Source of the DNA: Primula veris
Taxonomy: Eukaryota; Streptophyta; Magnoliopsida; Ericales; Primulaceae
NCBI GenBank assembly: GCA_963682055.1
Contig: OY821749.1
Coordinates: 6,870,336-6,934,335, forward strand
DNA: 64,000 nt
Reading direction: 5' to 3'
Positions 24,704 through 37,087 of the stretch are shown in pieces. How positions within the stretch are numbered: position 1 is the stretch's first letter; every line of letters starts with the position of its first letter. The position numbers were made by a program, and so were the translations under genes. The notes beneath the pieces are model-generated. The model was given only the letters and a program-made list of their open reading frames with translations, was not told the origin of the DNA and did no database searches.

Positions 24704-27271
24704 ATGTCAACAGAGGAAACCAAGGTAGAAAGCTCACCAATATCAGCTGCTGAACCTTCAAAAGACGTTTCCAAGGAGAAATATGTAATTCTAGCTCCGG
24801 AAGAAAAGCCTGATGATTCTAAGGCCCTTGTCCCCGTCGAGAGTATGCTACTTATCTCCCTCCCTCCCACACTCAAAATATACTAGTTTAATATCTCCTA
24901 GAAATTAGTTAGGCCAGCTATATCACACACAAGTGTTTATAAAAGTGATAATCTAGCTAAAGTTTTTTTGCAAGAGATATGCAAAAAGCTTAAGCTTTAC
25001 GGAGTAAAAAAACGCGAAAGCTAGTTTTTTCTACTTCTTTCAAGTTTTGAATCGAGTTTTGTAGAACAGTGCACACAACACATACATGTAGTTTCTGTGG
25101 GAATTTTGAATCATTAGTGCAATAGTTTTTTTAAGTACTGTCAAATGCAATTTAAGTGATCAAATTGTTGGAATTTGTATATATTACAAACCGGTTTTGT
25201 CCAACTTTGCTGACCAGTTGAATGAGCTGATATAACTATTTGTTTAGGGGTAAGTCTTGTGATTATAATTTGAAATATCGCCTAGTTTGAGCAATTTGTC
25301 GTATTTCATATGAAAACAGGACGGATTCAAGGAGGTCAAATTAAAGAGGTTGACTATAGGTGGTGAAATGCTAATTTTTAGAGATTAAAATCAAAGTACT
25401 TAGAGAAATTAATTTATCATTTGTATCAAAATGGGAGGGCTTCCTTCTCAATTTATTTTGATTAAAGATTGAAACTGTTTAGTCCCCGTTACTTGAGGAC
25501 TTCGAATGCTACTATTAAAACATTGTGGACCAAATAACATTTTGAAGCTTCAATTTTCTGATTGAATCAAATTCTAAAATATTAGTACTCTAAGGTAGAT
25601 AAGTATATAGAATAATAGCTAGAACTAATAGTTAGCTTATTTACTCTTTTTTTTCCGCAGAATTGTGCTGTTACCTACTTGGACGGTTCATTGGTCTATG
25701 AGATGTTAATTATTTAATCCACTTATTCTCATCAAATCAATATTTACTCTTTTTTTCCATTACTATATTGCAGAGGTTCCAGAGGTTGTTGAAGAAAAGG
25801 CGGCCGAGGGATCTGTCGACAGAGGTAACAAAAGATACTCAACTTATTCTGCAATTTGACTGCTTACGGCTGTTTTGTTTTTGCACTTAGGTAGTTAAGT
25901 AAGAAAAGTACTTCAAAGAAATATTTATGCAAGTATTGATGTGTAAATAACAAATATATATTTTTAGACAACACTAATGCAATCCTGAATGATTCAAACA
26001 AGTTTGTTTGTGGACGAGTGCCTGTCTTCTATATTACGTAATCATGTACTTTGTTTGCGTAGCACTCCTCATTATTTACTATGCAAAAAAATTGGTGATT
26101 TAAGGCTTTTGTTTGGATTAACCTTTCAGATATTGTTCTAGCACGCATTGCAACCGATAAGAGACTATCCCTTGTAAGTGCATGGGAAGAAAGTGAGAAG
26201 TCCAAAGCAGAGAATAAGTAAGGCATCATCTAATTCGTGCGATTGATACAGGGAAAAAAATTCTTTACTTAAACTGGCACAAAATAAAGTCAACGAATGA
26301 ATAATCATGCATCACGACTACTTAGTATTTTCCAAAATAATTAACTGGAATGGAAAATTCAAACAATGGATAACCTCATATTCAAATATATCATGTCTTT
26401 AAATTTTGTTTAACCTATTCATATGCTTCACTGGCAAGTGATGGCGGTGTTGAATTACATTTAGTTTTACGCTTCTAGCTTGTTATGCTATGCTAAACAG
26501 CCCTTTGTTTCATTTAGTATTAGGTAAATCAGTTCCATTTTGGGTAATTGTATTATAAATTTAACCATTACCTGGTGTATGAATAGGAAAAGAGTTTGTC
26601 ACAAAAGTTAAACTATATACTAGGTTCAGAAATGGTATAATACTGCTTGTAGGTCTCCAACGTAGTTACGATTATCTCATTTTGAAAATTTTATTTTATT
26701 GGTTCACTAATTTAATAACGAAGAGATTCAAATGATTAAAATCAATATCAAACCAACCCTGATTAGTCTCTGCTTTTATTCTAAATTTGATCTTATCCTA
26801 ATATTATGAGTTTAATGAACAGAGCTCAGAAGAAGATATCTTCAATTTCATCATGGGAAAACAGCAAGAAAGCTACTATCGAAGCGGAACTAAAAAAGAT
26901 TGAGGTAAAGACGTAAAGTTTCACCACTTAACGAAATTTATTTATTTGTTGGAGAGCAATTTTCCATTACCAGCAAGTTGAAATAAAATAGAAAATACCA
27001 TTAATTGTCAGGGTAAAATACATATATACTCCTTTTTTTTATTCATTTCCTTATGCTATGAACTATGCTTAAGCAGGAAAATTTTGAGAAACTAAAGGCA
27101 GGATATACCGAGAAAATGCAAAACAAAGTGGCAATGGTTCATAAGCAAGCAGAAGATAAGAGGGCTATGATCGAAGCCCAACGCGGCGAAGAACTTCTCA
27201 AGGCTGAGGAGCTTGCAGCGAAGTTTCGTGCCACAGGAACTACTCCTAAGAAACTCTTAGGATGTTTTTAA
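24704..27271 (+). CDS. REM1: Remorin, group 1
   Basis: Plant-specific protein that binds the cytosolic face of the plasma membrane in sterol-rich nanodomains and influences virus movement, microbe responses and plasmodesmata. Five exons: 24704-24842, 25774-25824, 26130-26217, 26823-26904, 27077-27271; all phases join, giving 184 residues, close to the usual size. The N-terminal part (1-63) is Pro/Glu/Lys-rich and disordered, as in group 1. The Remorin_C coiled coil starts about DIVLARIATDKRLSLVSAWE and runs through KAENKAQKKISSISSWENSK and AEDKRAMIEAQRGEELLKAE. The end PKKLLGCF carries a Cys two residues from the C-terminus, in the position of the S-acylated membrane anchor of this group. By gene neighbourhood the closest Arabidopsis match may be At3g48940. 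Confidence 0.96.
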
Positions 27272-27894
27272 AGATTTTTTTTTTAAGTCATTACTTATCG
27301 TTGTATTTTTACTAGTATACTAGTGCTCTTTGGATTCATTTGTTTGCGAGATGATCTTGTGCTAATTGGGGTAACAATTTGTTGTTGATTATTGTGCATA
27401 GCTGTGTGTTTGTGTGTGTATATATTACACCGACAAGGCAACCACATTCTGGTTCTTGAAATTTGTATCTAATAAACCAAAAGCTATTGTGATTTCTCTT
27501 TTATGACATCTTTGATTCTCATATTGTATGAGTACCTCTGGTCCTTTCATTAGTTGTTTTGTATTTTTTTTTCCACAGTAAACTGCTACGAGTTTAACAT
27601 CATCTTTTTTCCTCTTTATTTCCATATTTCTTATCATGGTCACTGGGAACTCAAGTGTTAACTTTTAAAGGGCAATACATAACCATTGACCAAACCTAGT
27701 TAACAAATCATACAACTCCAAACATTTCTTTTTAAAATATACAACTAACTAACTAACAAATTAAAAAAATATATCAAATCAAAAAGTATAAATATTTTAT
27801 TTTAAAAATTCGATTTTTTTTTTAAAAAAAAAAATTTCGAAAAAAATTTTCAAAAAAAATATTTTTGTAAAGTGAATTATTTTTCTAAAATACC

Positions 27895-28285
27895 AAAATA
27901 TGCATGCCTAAAGGTATGCGTACTTTTTGAAGTTTTATAAAAGAGATTAATTTTTTATAATTTTTTTTTAAATAACACTTTTTGAATTGTGCATATCTAC
28001 AAGTATGCACATTTTTTAAAGTGTGCATACCTACAATTACGCGCACTTTTTGAAGTGCGCATACCTGCAGGTATACACGCACTTTTTGAAATTTTTATAA
28101 TTTTTTTTTTAATAAAAAAGGTAATTTTTAAAAATAATAATTTTTAAAAAAAAATAACATTTTTTGAATTGTGCATACCTACAACTATGTGCACTTTTTA
28201 AAGTTTTTATAAAAAAAATAATTAAATTTTTTTAAAATAAAATAACACTTTGAAGCGTGCATACCTATAAGTATGCGCAATTTTT
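27895..28285. repeat. Cluster of six short hairpin units
   Basis: Six imperfect copies of a palindromic unit with consensus GTGCATACCTACAAGTATGCGCAC occur near 27898, 27990, 28020, 28058, 28171 and 28256, separated by A/T-rich spacers. Each can fold with arms GTGCATAC and GTATGCAC around a short loop. The copies are diverged from each other but arm complementarity is mostly kept. The surrounding 27690-28330 is low-complexity A/T sequence just downstream of remorin. Confidence 0.7.
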
Positions 28286-28445
28286 TAAGGATACCAATTT
28301 TTAAAGTTTTTATGCTAATTAAACATAATATAGGAGTCAATACACATTAAAAATAAAACACATTTTAGGTAAAAAGAACCCAACGGAAAACAACAAAATG
28401 AGATGCACAAATTAAATTCTCTTAAAATTAAAAAAACATATATAT

Positions 28446-28678
28446 TGTTGTAGGATATTATTGACCATCTTGGACCTTACTCTATTAAGCATATATTGGG
28501 CTTTCCTAGCATATGTAATCATACCCTCTATTATATAAAAAGGGTCAGGGTCTCTTGATATATCTCCATGTACAATAATATTAATGAATAAACACTTCAT
28601 ATGTTGTTTTTCATACCTCTCTCTATACCTATACATAGCTCTATATATATCTATAACGAGCTAATATGTCACACAACA
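28446..28678 (+). repeat. 5' LTR of the copia element
   Basis: 233 bp, TG...CA ends, containing CCTCTATTATATAAAAAGGG as a likely TATA region and AATGAATAAACACTTCATAT as a likely polyadenylation region. It is followed directly by the primer-binding-site-like TTATCAGCAC. Confidence 0.9.
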
Positions 28679-31600
28679 CGTTATCAGCACTTTGCTCGCG
28701 GAGATTAAGATATACGCTCGCGGATATTTGATATTTTTGATAAACACACAGATATTGGGTATCTATAAACCTTGAGGTTTATTATGGTTTTTTTTTAGGG
28801 TTTTGCTATATCGACCTTCACCAACATACCGTGCGTAAGGTACCGAATTCAAAACTTAATTTATTTCATATATGTGATTGCACGTATTGTTTTATGAATA
28901 AATAAATCATGATAAATATACCGTAGTATATAATACATGTGTATGGTAATTCGTAGGTACGTATTAATATTGCTTATGATTGCTTACCACTGAAATTGAA
29001 TATAACAATAAGATAAATACCATGTTACATGTACTGTTAGCATTAGAACTAAACAAAGAAAAATTGCATGTCGTATTGTACATGTCGAATTGTTATTGGT
29101 TCCTGTTATTTGGAAATCATAGGAACCCCTGAAGATAGTATTTGCTTAGATCCCATTGGTAACAGTATATAAACCTCTTGGAAAAACTGTTTTTTCCGTA
29201 ACACTAGTGACCAGTTTAAAATAAACCAAATACTTGTGGACTGTTCTATTAATTACTAAAGGACTAAACTGAAACTTGTCTGAAATTATGGACTGAAGCT
29301 GTAATAATAGTGTAAATAGATATATAGTTTGCTGAAATTACACGGATAGTCCCTGTAATATATTACATGTATAAAAACAGTATATATGTGTTATAAAAGT
29401 CAATATTCGGTCTAAATATTCACCCACATGCATATATATTTATTAAAAAGGCAAGTGAATAAAAAAAATTGCATGTTAATTGAATAAATTGATATGTTTT
29501 CATGTAAATTTAACCACTTTGCATGTTAAAAAATTACCATATATAGAATTAATTGGTAATTAAAAATATATTGCTTGCTTGCATGTTAAAATTACCATGT
29601 ATGGAAATTGTGTGTATATTGTAAATTGGTAAATAAAATATATTACGTACATGAATGATTTAGTTACCATGTATAGAACTTACACATATAGCAATATAAT
29701 AATAAAATATTGACTAAATCTTGTGTATATTGATAATTACTAATAAATTCTAGATTGACGATAATCTTGATTAATTTGATTTCCTTATTAGGAAATATAT
29801 ATTGCAATATATATGATAATCATGCAAACAGGTACAATCTAAAATATTAGTTAATCATGTACTAATTTATTTATTGCCATGTACACATATGTATAATATA
29901 ATAATTTGCGAAATCATATATTTTCACATTTAAGTTGAAAAAATTATGAACCCTCCCCAAGTAGGCTCACCTATTTGGATACGATATCTAGGAAAGATAT
30001 AGGCGGAAGTCGATATCCTAATGAGATCGGGTTTTAAGTGGCATTTGTGTCCTCCACCCTCACCGTATTTCCTGGTCATTTTTCAAGTAGAGCTACCGAA
30101 AATGGTTGACTAAATAATAATTTCCCCGAGTGTGTTTATATAGTGATGTATGTTTCGCCGAATTGTTGTTTCAGTATCGACCCGTCGTTCGATCAATGAG
30201 AACCGATTCACATAAGAAGCAAAACTAATATTTTCGAACCTGTCGTTTCGAAAAAAAATGTTTGTGCTTGTGTAAACCATAAACATATAAACCAGTCGTT
30301 TTATATGATAAATAATCCAGAACTCCCAACACATGTTGGATGTCATCTATGATGAGAAAAATCGTAAAACATACTTGCGAAATGACTGTTTAAACGTTGA
30401 TTTTAATCCGTCACCACATGTTACTCATCCTGATGTGTGGAAAATGTGATGCCCAATTTTATTTTATTTTGATGTCATCTTTGATGAGTAAAACACGAGT
30501 TTGTTGTTACCATCAGGATGAATGCTAAGGCGATGATTTTATTCCGCCGCCACATTTGAGACGTGATGACGTCTATGGTGAACAAATGTCTCAAATTGAT
30601 ATATTGGAGCAATCCTTCACCAAAATACTAGCTTGAAAATTGTATTCCATAAGCAGTATCGTGAATTTATATTCACTATGTACCTTTATCACCCATCTGT
30701 TATTAGATAAGAAAATTACCCCGGTGAGTAGTTTTAATCCTATTGGGTCAATGGCGAATTATTTGCCTGATATGACATTTTTTTCCACAAATCGAGAACC
30801 GAGACAAGTGTTATTTGTTTCGAACTGTCGCGATCCCGATGAATCGCCTAGCCAAGCGAGATTTTAGACAATCGTCAAAATCGAAAACCTGTGGCTCCAA
30901 GACAGTAAGTGAAATGAACAATATGGCCCGTTGTCACAAAGCAAGAGATAATGCTCAAGGAGCCAACTCTATGTTATAAAGACAAAGGTCATCCACGGTT
31001 ACTCCTTAAATAGTTCACAACTATTATAAAGGTGGAAAAATCGATGCTAATGTGGTTAAAGTTAATTGAAAGGAAACTCTTGAAACCCCCGATTTTGTGG
31101 CTCAAATGAGTTTGATACCTTTCTTTATTGATTTTGATAAATCATTGAGCCATTTTTTCGCTCATCTGGATTATGTTTTTCCATTTGGATTATGATTTTT
31201 CCATTTGGACATACTTTTGAATTATGGTTTGTCTGTTTATGAAATTTCTCGAAATAATTTAAAGTGTTTTGAGCAAATTCCTTTGACAAATGTGACCAAA
31301 CTTTAAATTATGAAATTCTAGGCAATACTTGTGGGGTTGTTGATTTTTTTGGAAATAGTGGGTAACAGTGTACCACATAATTTCACCAACTATTTGACTA
31401 AAAGAGTACTCAGTGACAACGATTCTGGACCTGTCGTTCCAAATCAAAATCTTTGGTAAAACCAAATTGATTTGTCAAATATGAGGTCTTATACTCATGT
31501 AGGTCCTGCCGTACCTTGTTGAGTTATAAAATATTCGAGAAAACCAGTGTTATCTGGTAATAGCTCATGAAAGAATTAAAATTTCTTTACACAGCCTCCA

Positions 31601-34600
31601 TTCCAAACGACCAAAATCGTATTTTAGAGGAGTTGAAATGTCTTTCAAGTGGTTGCTACCACATTCCTTAAAGCATTTAAAGTTACCTTATCATTTCGCC
31701 TGTCGTCGAAATGATAAATGATTTAGATGCTAAGACATGATTGTCTATACTATCATTCGCCTGTCGTCGATTAATAAGAGCATTTTGATATTGTGGCATT
31801 GACCGGATGAGATATTCCCGGGTCAAAAGACGATGCTTGATTTATAATCGCATCGCATTTGGATTCTCTCTGAGAATATAAGTCACGATTAATCCGAAAT
31901 TCATGCCATTAATACTCACTTTGAAAGACTAGTATGTGTAAAGATCACGAAATGGACTCGTAGAATTCTTGTAAAGAATTGAAGGAGTTATTGTGGACTT
32001 ATCCAATCATAAGACGGACCAAAAATATAAATGGTTATGGTTGATGCATCGACAATAAGGTCACATGATTATTGTTGTCCACAGAAATGCAGCATTTTCT
32101 AAACTTTTAGCCCTATCATTAAATTGATGGCTCATGATCCGGATTATCCTGAAAAGTCTAGTCGACTTGATAATTCCGAAGCGTAAGAATCGAAATTTCG
32201 ATTTGAATTACTTGAGTTTGGAAATTAAAATTGAACATCATGTCGATTATGTTCAGACCCAAATGGACTCACGGAAAGTTTGATGAGGCGACTGCAAATG
32301 GTTGCACGCACTTCTTGGTCTTGCGCACCAAGATTTATATTTTCGTATGGGGTCATGCTATTTTGCTGCATTGTCCGTCTGAGGCCATAGTCACTCAAAA
32401 CACTAAATGTGTACCAGTTGGTTACTGGTTATGAGCCAGACGCCTCATATGAACGCGTATTTGAGTTCTTAATATTTTGATTGAGCCGCTATAGCGTTCA
32501 AAATATGGATCTCTAAAGGGGACATAAGTCGATTATGAATCCCCTGTCTATCATTTGATAGAGTAACCTTGACAAGCGATCTCTTTACCGCATGATATGC
32601 GAAAGTGACATCGCTAAGGCTGTCCTCCCCGTCGTTAGGGGGAGATTTGCACGTTAGCGTTGATAAGGAACGACGTGAAGTAACGTGGCATAACCCACTC
32701 AGTCTTAGCTTGATCCCCAAAACTGCACTTAGTGATAAGTAAGTGCATAGACTCCCTCAAGTCTAACTAAATGCCAAACGCATTTAATGACTTTATGAGA
32801 TGTCACGAGATCATTTATACCTGCTGCAAAATGCTTGCAAGGATTGACGTCCCTGTCGGACGTCGTGTTCCTATCGTAACACGTTGCTTTGGCCGAACCC
32901 GCCAAGCAAAGGCCGCTGCCGTCGGCCGTCAGTATGTCGTCCTTTCCAAGATACGAGGAAGTTGACCGGTTCCAAATTCGTTCAGCCCCAGAGGTGGTGA
33001 ACTGAAACTCGTTTGTCATACAAGATTATAAAGGATCAAGGAGATGTGTGATTTCCTCCTCATCCTAAGAATCTCAAAATATCTGTCGATCATGATATCT
33101 TAGACAATATTAAAGCGAAACGAGAATGTCAGTGATTACTTATTCATATAATCGGTGACGACTGATAATATGAACAAATTATGACAGGGAACCATGTACC
33201 GTTGCCTGAAGTCAACATAGAATAGACTGGACTAATGGAAACTTGCAATCCAAGTAGACTCCTTAGCGAAAATGTGTTCGGATCTGTAGCTCCAACACCA
33301 CCAATGTTAAACGAATTCGTTTATTTGGTTATTCGTAAGGAAAAGTGATGAGAATAATGAGATTGTAGAATGCTCGCCTAGTAATGGACATTATAACAGT
33401 CCCCTACTTTTCCAGTTTAGTAGTTTCCGAAAAACTGAGTATGTAGCCATGTAATTATGGTCACTGTTTTATCTCTATGAGAATTTAGACAAAGAGATAT
33501 AGATGAAGGTCCCTGTGTGACTTCATATGCTTTAATCAAGTAGTTCCTGACCACGGAACACGATCTCAATTAAATGAGACGTTCACTATATGGATTAATA
33601 TAATCCGAGCGGATGTGGTATACCCGCCTAATTGAGTACTTGATCAGCTTGGGATACTTGAACAAGTATTATGCCCTTGCGTGTTTTATTATGCGATCCA
33701 TTTTTGGATTTGCCTTCGAGATGAAGGATCTTGGGAAGAAACGGTAGTGACTCGGCCTGATGATCGAGTCCCGTAAAGATTGAATCTAAGTCCATGATTC
33801 AGACTACACCCATAAGGTGTTATGACGTTTTAGTCATCATGACGCTAAGTCGTCAGATTCTTCCATGATCGTTCGATCACTATACATTGATATAGACACA
33901 GTCCGTCCCTGATGAGGCGATGAAGAGATATTGAACCATCATGTTCATATCTAAGTACAATAAGCGCATCATTGTACTTGGTCTAATATGCTAGGACGAA
34001 CATCTCGTATGTTGTGAATGGTATAGCTCGACACAGCATCGCGCTAACACGTTGCCATCGAAATGGCACTAAAGACACATTATCTTACCTTATGGTAATT
34101 TTGGAAGTGGGCTAGTTTATCCCATTTGCGTCATCGAGTGTACCTACCCCCTTCGGTACTCGAATTAATGCAACCATTTTTCGGTTATACAGATGCCGGT
34201 TAGTTATCAGATCTGCATAAGGGATATTTCTAACATGATCTGTCTTTACCAGAAGGAATAAGGCGATATCTTGGAGGTTTTGGAATGACTCCAAGCGAAT
34301 CACTCTGATCTATTCGTGCTCTATGAGACGACTAGAGAGTGTATATGGCTTCGAGCTAGTATTAGCCATATTTGAATTACATATGCCCTGTCTCACGATC
34401 CAGATAAAACACTTGTCTTATTTGATGACAACTTGTTGTTATCGATCAAGAGAGATATGACTAGATTATGCTATTTAGCATTTCTTGCCGAGATAAATCT
34501 TCACATATGAAGTTTAAGAGCATGTTGTCGAATGCTCATTTTATTTCACGTTATATTTTCTTGCATACAGTCGTGTGCAAGTAAATGAGGCATCCAGTCG

Positions 34601-35273
34601 AATGCTCGTACTCTTTCTTGGAATATGAAATTCTTGCACCCAGTCGTGTGACTGGGTGCAAGAGAGGGGGAGCATCCAGATGAATGCTTATTGCACTAAT
34701 TACTATTTAGTCGAAATCCTCGCATCCTGTCGTGTGCAAATGAGGGGGAGCATCGAGCCGCATGCTCGTGTACTCTTTTTGTCCTTAGACCAAAGTTTTT
34801 TCCCACTGGATTTTCATTGGCAAGGTTTTTAGCGAGACACGTTTCCATTATATCTCACTTAAGATTGCCGAAATTAGGAGGAGTATCCTGTTGTATACTT
34901 TTTACCACTGTGTACTCTTTTGTCCTTCGACTAAAAGTTTTTCCCACTGGATTTACTCTAGCAAGGTTTTGATGAGTCACCTGTTTTGTGGTTGATCCCA
35001 TACTACTACCACTGTTGCACTCTTTTTCCTTCGATCAGAGATTTTCCCATTGGGTTTGCTCTGCCAAGGTTTTGATGAGGCACACTGTTTTATGGTTAGT
35101 TAATTACATAGAATTTCGGCCTATATCATTCGGCTATACAGTTTCTCCTAGTTACCGGTTTTGTCCCACACTGGGTTTTCCGTCCCTAAGGTTTTTATGT
35201 GTTTAACACTGCGAATGAACTCGACTCATATCGACAGTATGAAGACGAAGAAATCAAGACGTGCAAGGGGGAG

Positions 35274-35486
35274 TGTTGTAGGATATTATTGGTCATCTTG
35301 AGTCTTACTCTATTGGGCCTATCTTGGGCTTTTCTAGCCTACTACCCTCTATTATATAAAGAAGGTTAGGGGTATTGTATCTCTCTGTACAATCATATTA
35401 ATGAATAAACACTTCGTATGTTGTTTTTCATACCTCTCTATACCTATACATATATATGTATATATAACGAGCTAATATGTCACACA
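35274..35486 (+). repeat. 3' LTR of the copia element
   Basis: Starts TGTTGTAGG directly after the polypurine tract and shares CCTCTATTATATAAAGAAGG and GAATAAACACTTCGTATG with the 5' LTR. Its last bases are changed (CACACATAAT instead of CACACAACA), and no exact target duplication could be assigned. It ends about 130 bases before the predicted SF1 TATA box. Confidence 0.9.
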
Positions 35487-35618
35487 TAATATATAACATT
35501 TATAAATTTACATATATAATTATAACAATGGGTTCGGTTTAAAAAAAAAACTCAAATGGCAAACCAAAGCAATTAAATCAGTTTTTAATAAAATATTTAA
35601 ACCAAACCAAACTGCGGA

Positions 35619-35626
35619 TATAAATA
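35619..35626 (+). promoter_or_regulatory. Predicted TATA box of the SF1 gene
   Basis: TATAAATA lies about 30 bases before a CT-rich tract at 35649-35662 of the kind found at plant transcription starts. A short non-coding first exon could then end at 35682 (donor GTAAGC) and join 37067 (acceptor TACAG), just before the start codon at 37088. This is inference from sequence signals only. Confidence 0.5.
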
Positions 35627-35822
35627 GATTTGTTTGGGTTTTTACATCCTCTCTCTCTCTCTAGACACAATCGTCCACCTGGGTAAGCCCCTTTTCTGTT
35701 TTTATCATGATTTCATATATGGGTTTTATTCTAATTAATAAAATACAAGTTAATCAGATTGTGGTAATTTTTCCCTGTTTTATTTTAACTTTTTTCCAAA
35801 TCACTGTATCTTTTTTTTTTAT

Positions 35823-36697
35823 TTAAGCTGAACAAACAAGTGCTAACCAGCTTAAAAGCTCTATTATTAAGTTGTTAGATACTAAGTATTGAAACTCATT
35901 TTCACCTCTATACTTTCTCGTTTTCATGTCTCTTTAATTTAATCGAGCCTTTAATCTTTACATTTGGATTCCGACTATTTTTATTTTCGCATATTTAACA
36001 CGTAATTGCGATACATTCATTTTGAAGATACACATTTCTTAGTTAGTTAGTTGAAGTTTTAAATCCATATTTTCGTCGAATCACAATTTCACACTTACTA
36101 TTCGTAATGGATCGTAATTTTGCATTAACTACTCATTGGTTATTTATTTACTCTAGTAAAAACTCTTTCTTGCTTAAAGTCTGAACAAACAAGCTGCTAA
36201 CCAGCTTAAAATGTCTATCAGCTTTTGACCCACCAAACAAGCCCCGATTATTAAGTTGTTAGATTAGTCTTACATTTTAAAGAATGTGGTGAAATATCAT
36301 TTTTCATCTTTATACTTTTTCGTTTTCATGTCGCTTTAAATAAATCGAGCCTTTAATCTTTACATCTGGATTCGGACAACTTAAATTTATTCGCATATTT
36401 ATCACGCTACATACAATACATTCATTTTGAAGATTGTGGTATACGCTACACATTTCTTAGGGGGGGAAAAGATGTTTAGTACTATTGACTTTTACTAATT
36501 TAGTACCCAACCTTGAAGTTTTACCAATTTGGCCCCCAATCTGTTAATTTTGGTCCAATTAAGGGCCCGGCAACATAAATCGACGAAACTACAGATTCAC
36601 ACTTACTCTTCGTAGAGAATCTTAAATACAATTTGCATTTCGAATTACTCATGGGTTATTTATTTACTCAAATAAAAACTCTCTCTTACTTTATGCA
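35823..36697. repeat. Direct duplication in the probable 5'-UTR intron of SF1
   Basis: Two adjacent diverged copies, about 35823-36173 and 36174-36697, share GAACAAACAAG, TTAAGTTGTTAGAT, TTTTCGTTTTCATGTC, TCGAGCCTTTAATCTTTACA and TAAAAACTCT in the same order. Copy 2 is longer because of an insertion near 36450-36575 (ACTAATTTAGTACCCAACCT and following). Confidence 0.8.
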
Positions 36698-37087
36698 AGG
36701 ACGGTCTTCTTCGTGATCTGTACGAATGTTTCTATGCATTTCGAATCCCTAAATGTATTATGGTTTCGAATCCCTAAAGAAAATATTTTTTTCTTTTTCT
36801 TTTTGTGCTTGTTTGTTAAACAATTCTACTTAGCAAGTGTTTTTGAATAGTTAGTTTATCTATTACACTTTGCTTCGTTTTTTCGTCTGATACATTCATA
36901 AATAGAATAGCGAATATCATTAAATCCTGTGCTTCATACTGTTGCCCATGTAAAAACAATTAGCTCTTTTACTACCTATATATAATAGTTGGAATGTGCT
37001 CAAACAATAGTAACTAAATTCTGTTCTGGAATAAATTATTACTGACAATGTCGTATATGACTACAGCTGCATATTAGTACAGGTAAA

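Larger units (their letters stand above)
28446..35486 (+). mobile_element. Decayed Ty1/copia LTR retrotransposon
   Basis: The 5' LTR is 28446-28678 (TGTTGTAGG...CACAACA) and the 3' LTR about 35274-35486, clearly homologous but with many substitutions and indels, so the insertion is old. After the 5' LTR comes TTATCAGCAC, resembling a copia primer-binding site; the 3' LTR follows the polypurine tract CAAGGGGGAG. The interior has no long frame. Short pol remnants remain: integrase/connector-like WGHAIL near 32347, TGYEPDA near 32426, ARIDVPVG near 32837, a reverse-transcriptase-region FEMKDLGK near 33715, and an RNase H-like TRECIWLRA near 34330, all separated by frameshifts. Tandem copies of a TTTTTCCCACTGG/CAAGGTTTT motif near 34790-35080 precede the 3' LTR, typical of plant copia 3' regions. 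It cannot be autonomous. Confidence 0.9.

Noticed and set aside
30640..30867. 75-codon frame as a separate gene
   Set aside because: It lies inside the decayed copia element, has no known domain and is probably chance or element remnant.
32231..32965. Frames with integrase-like words as a host gene
   Set aside because: The words WGHAIL, TGYEPDA and ARIDVPVG are copia pol remnants in the expected order between two LTRs.
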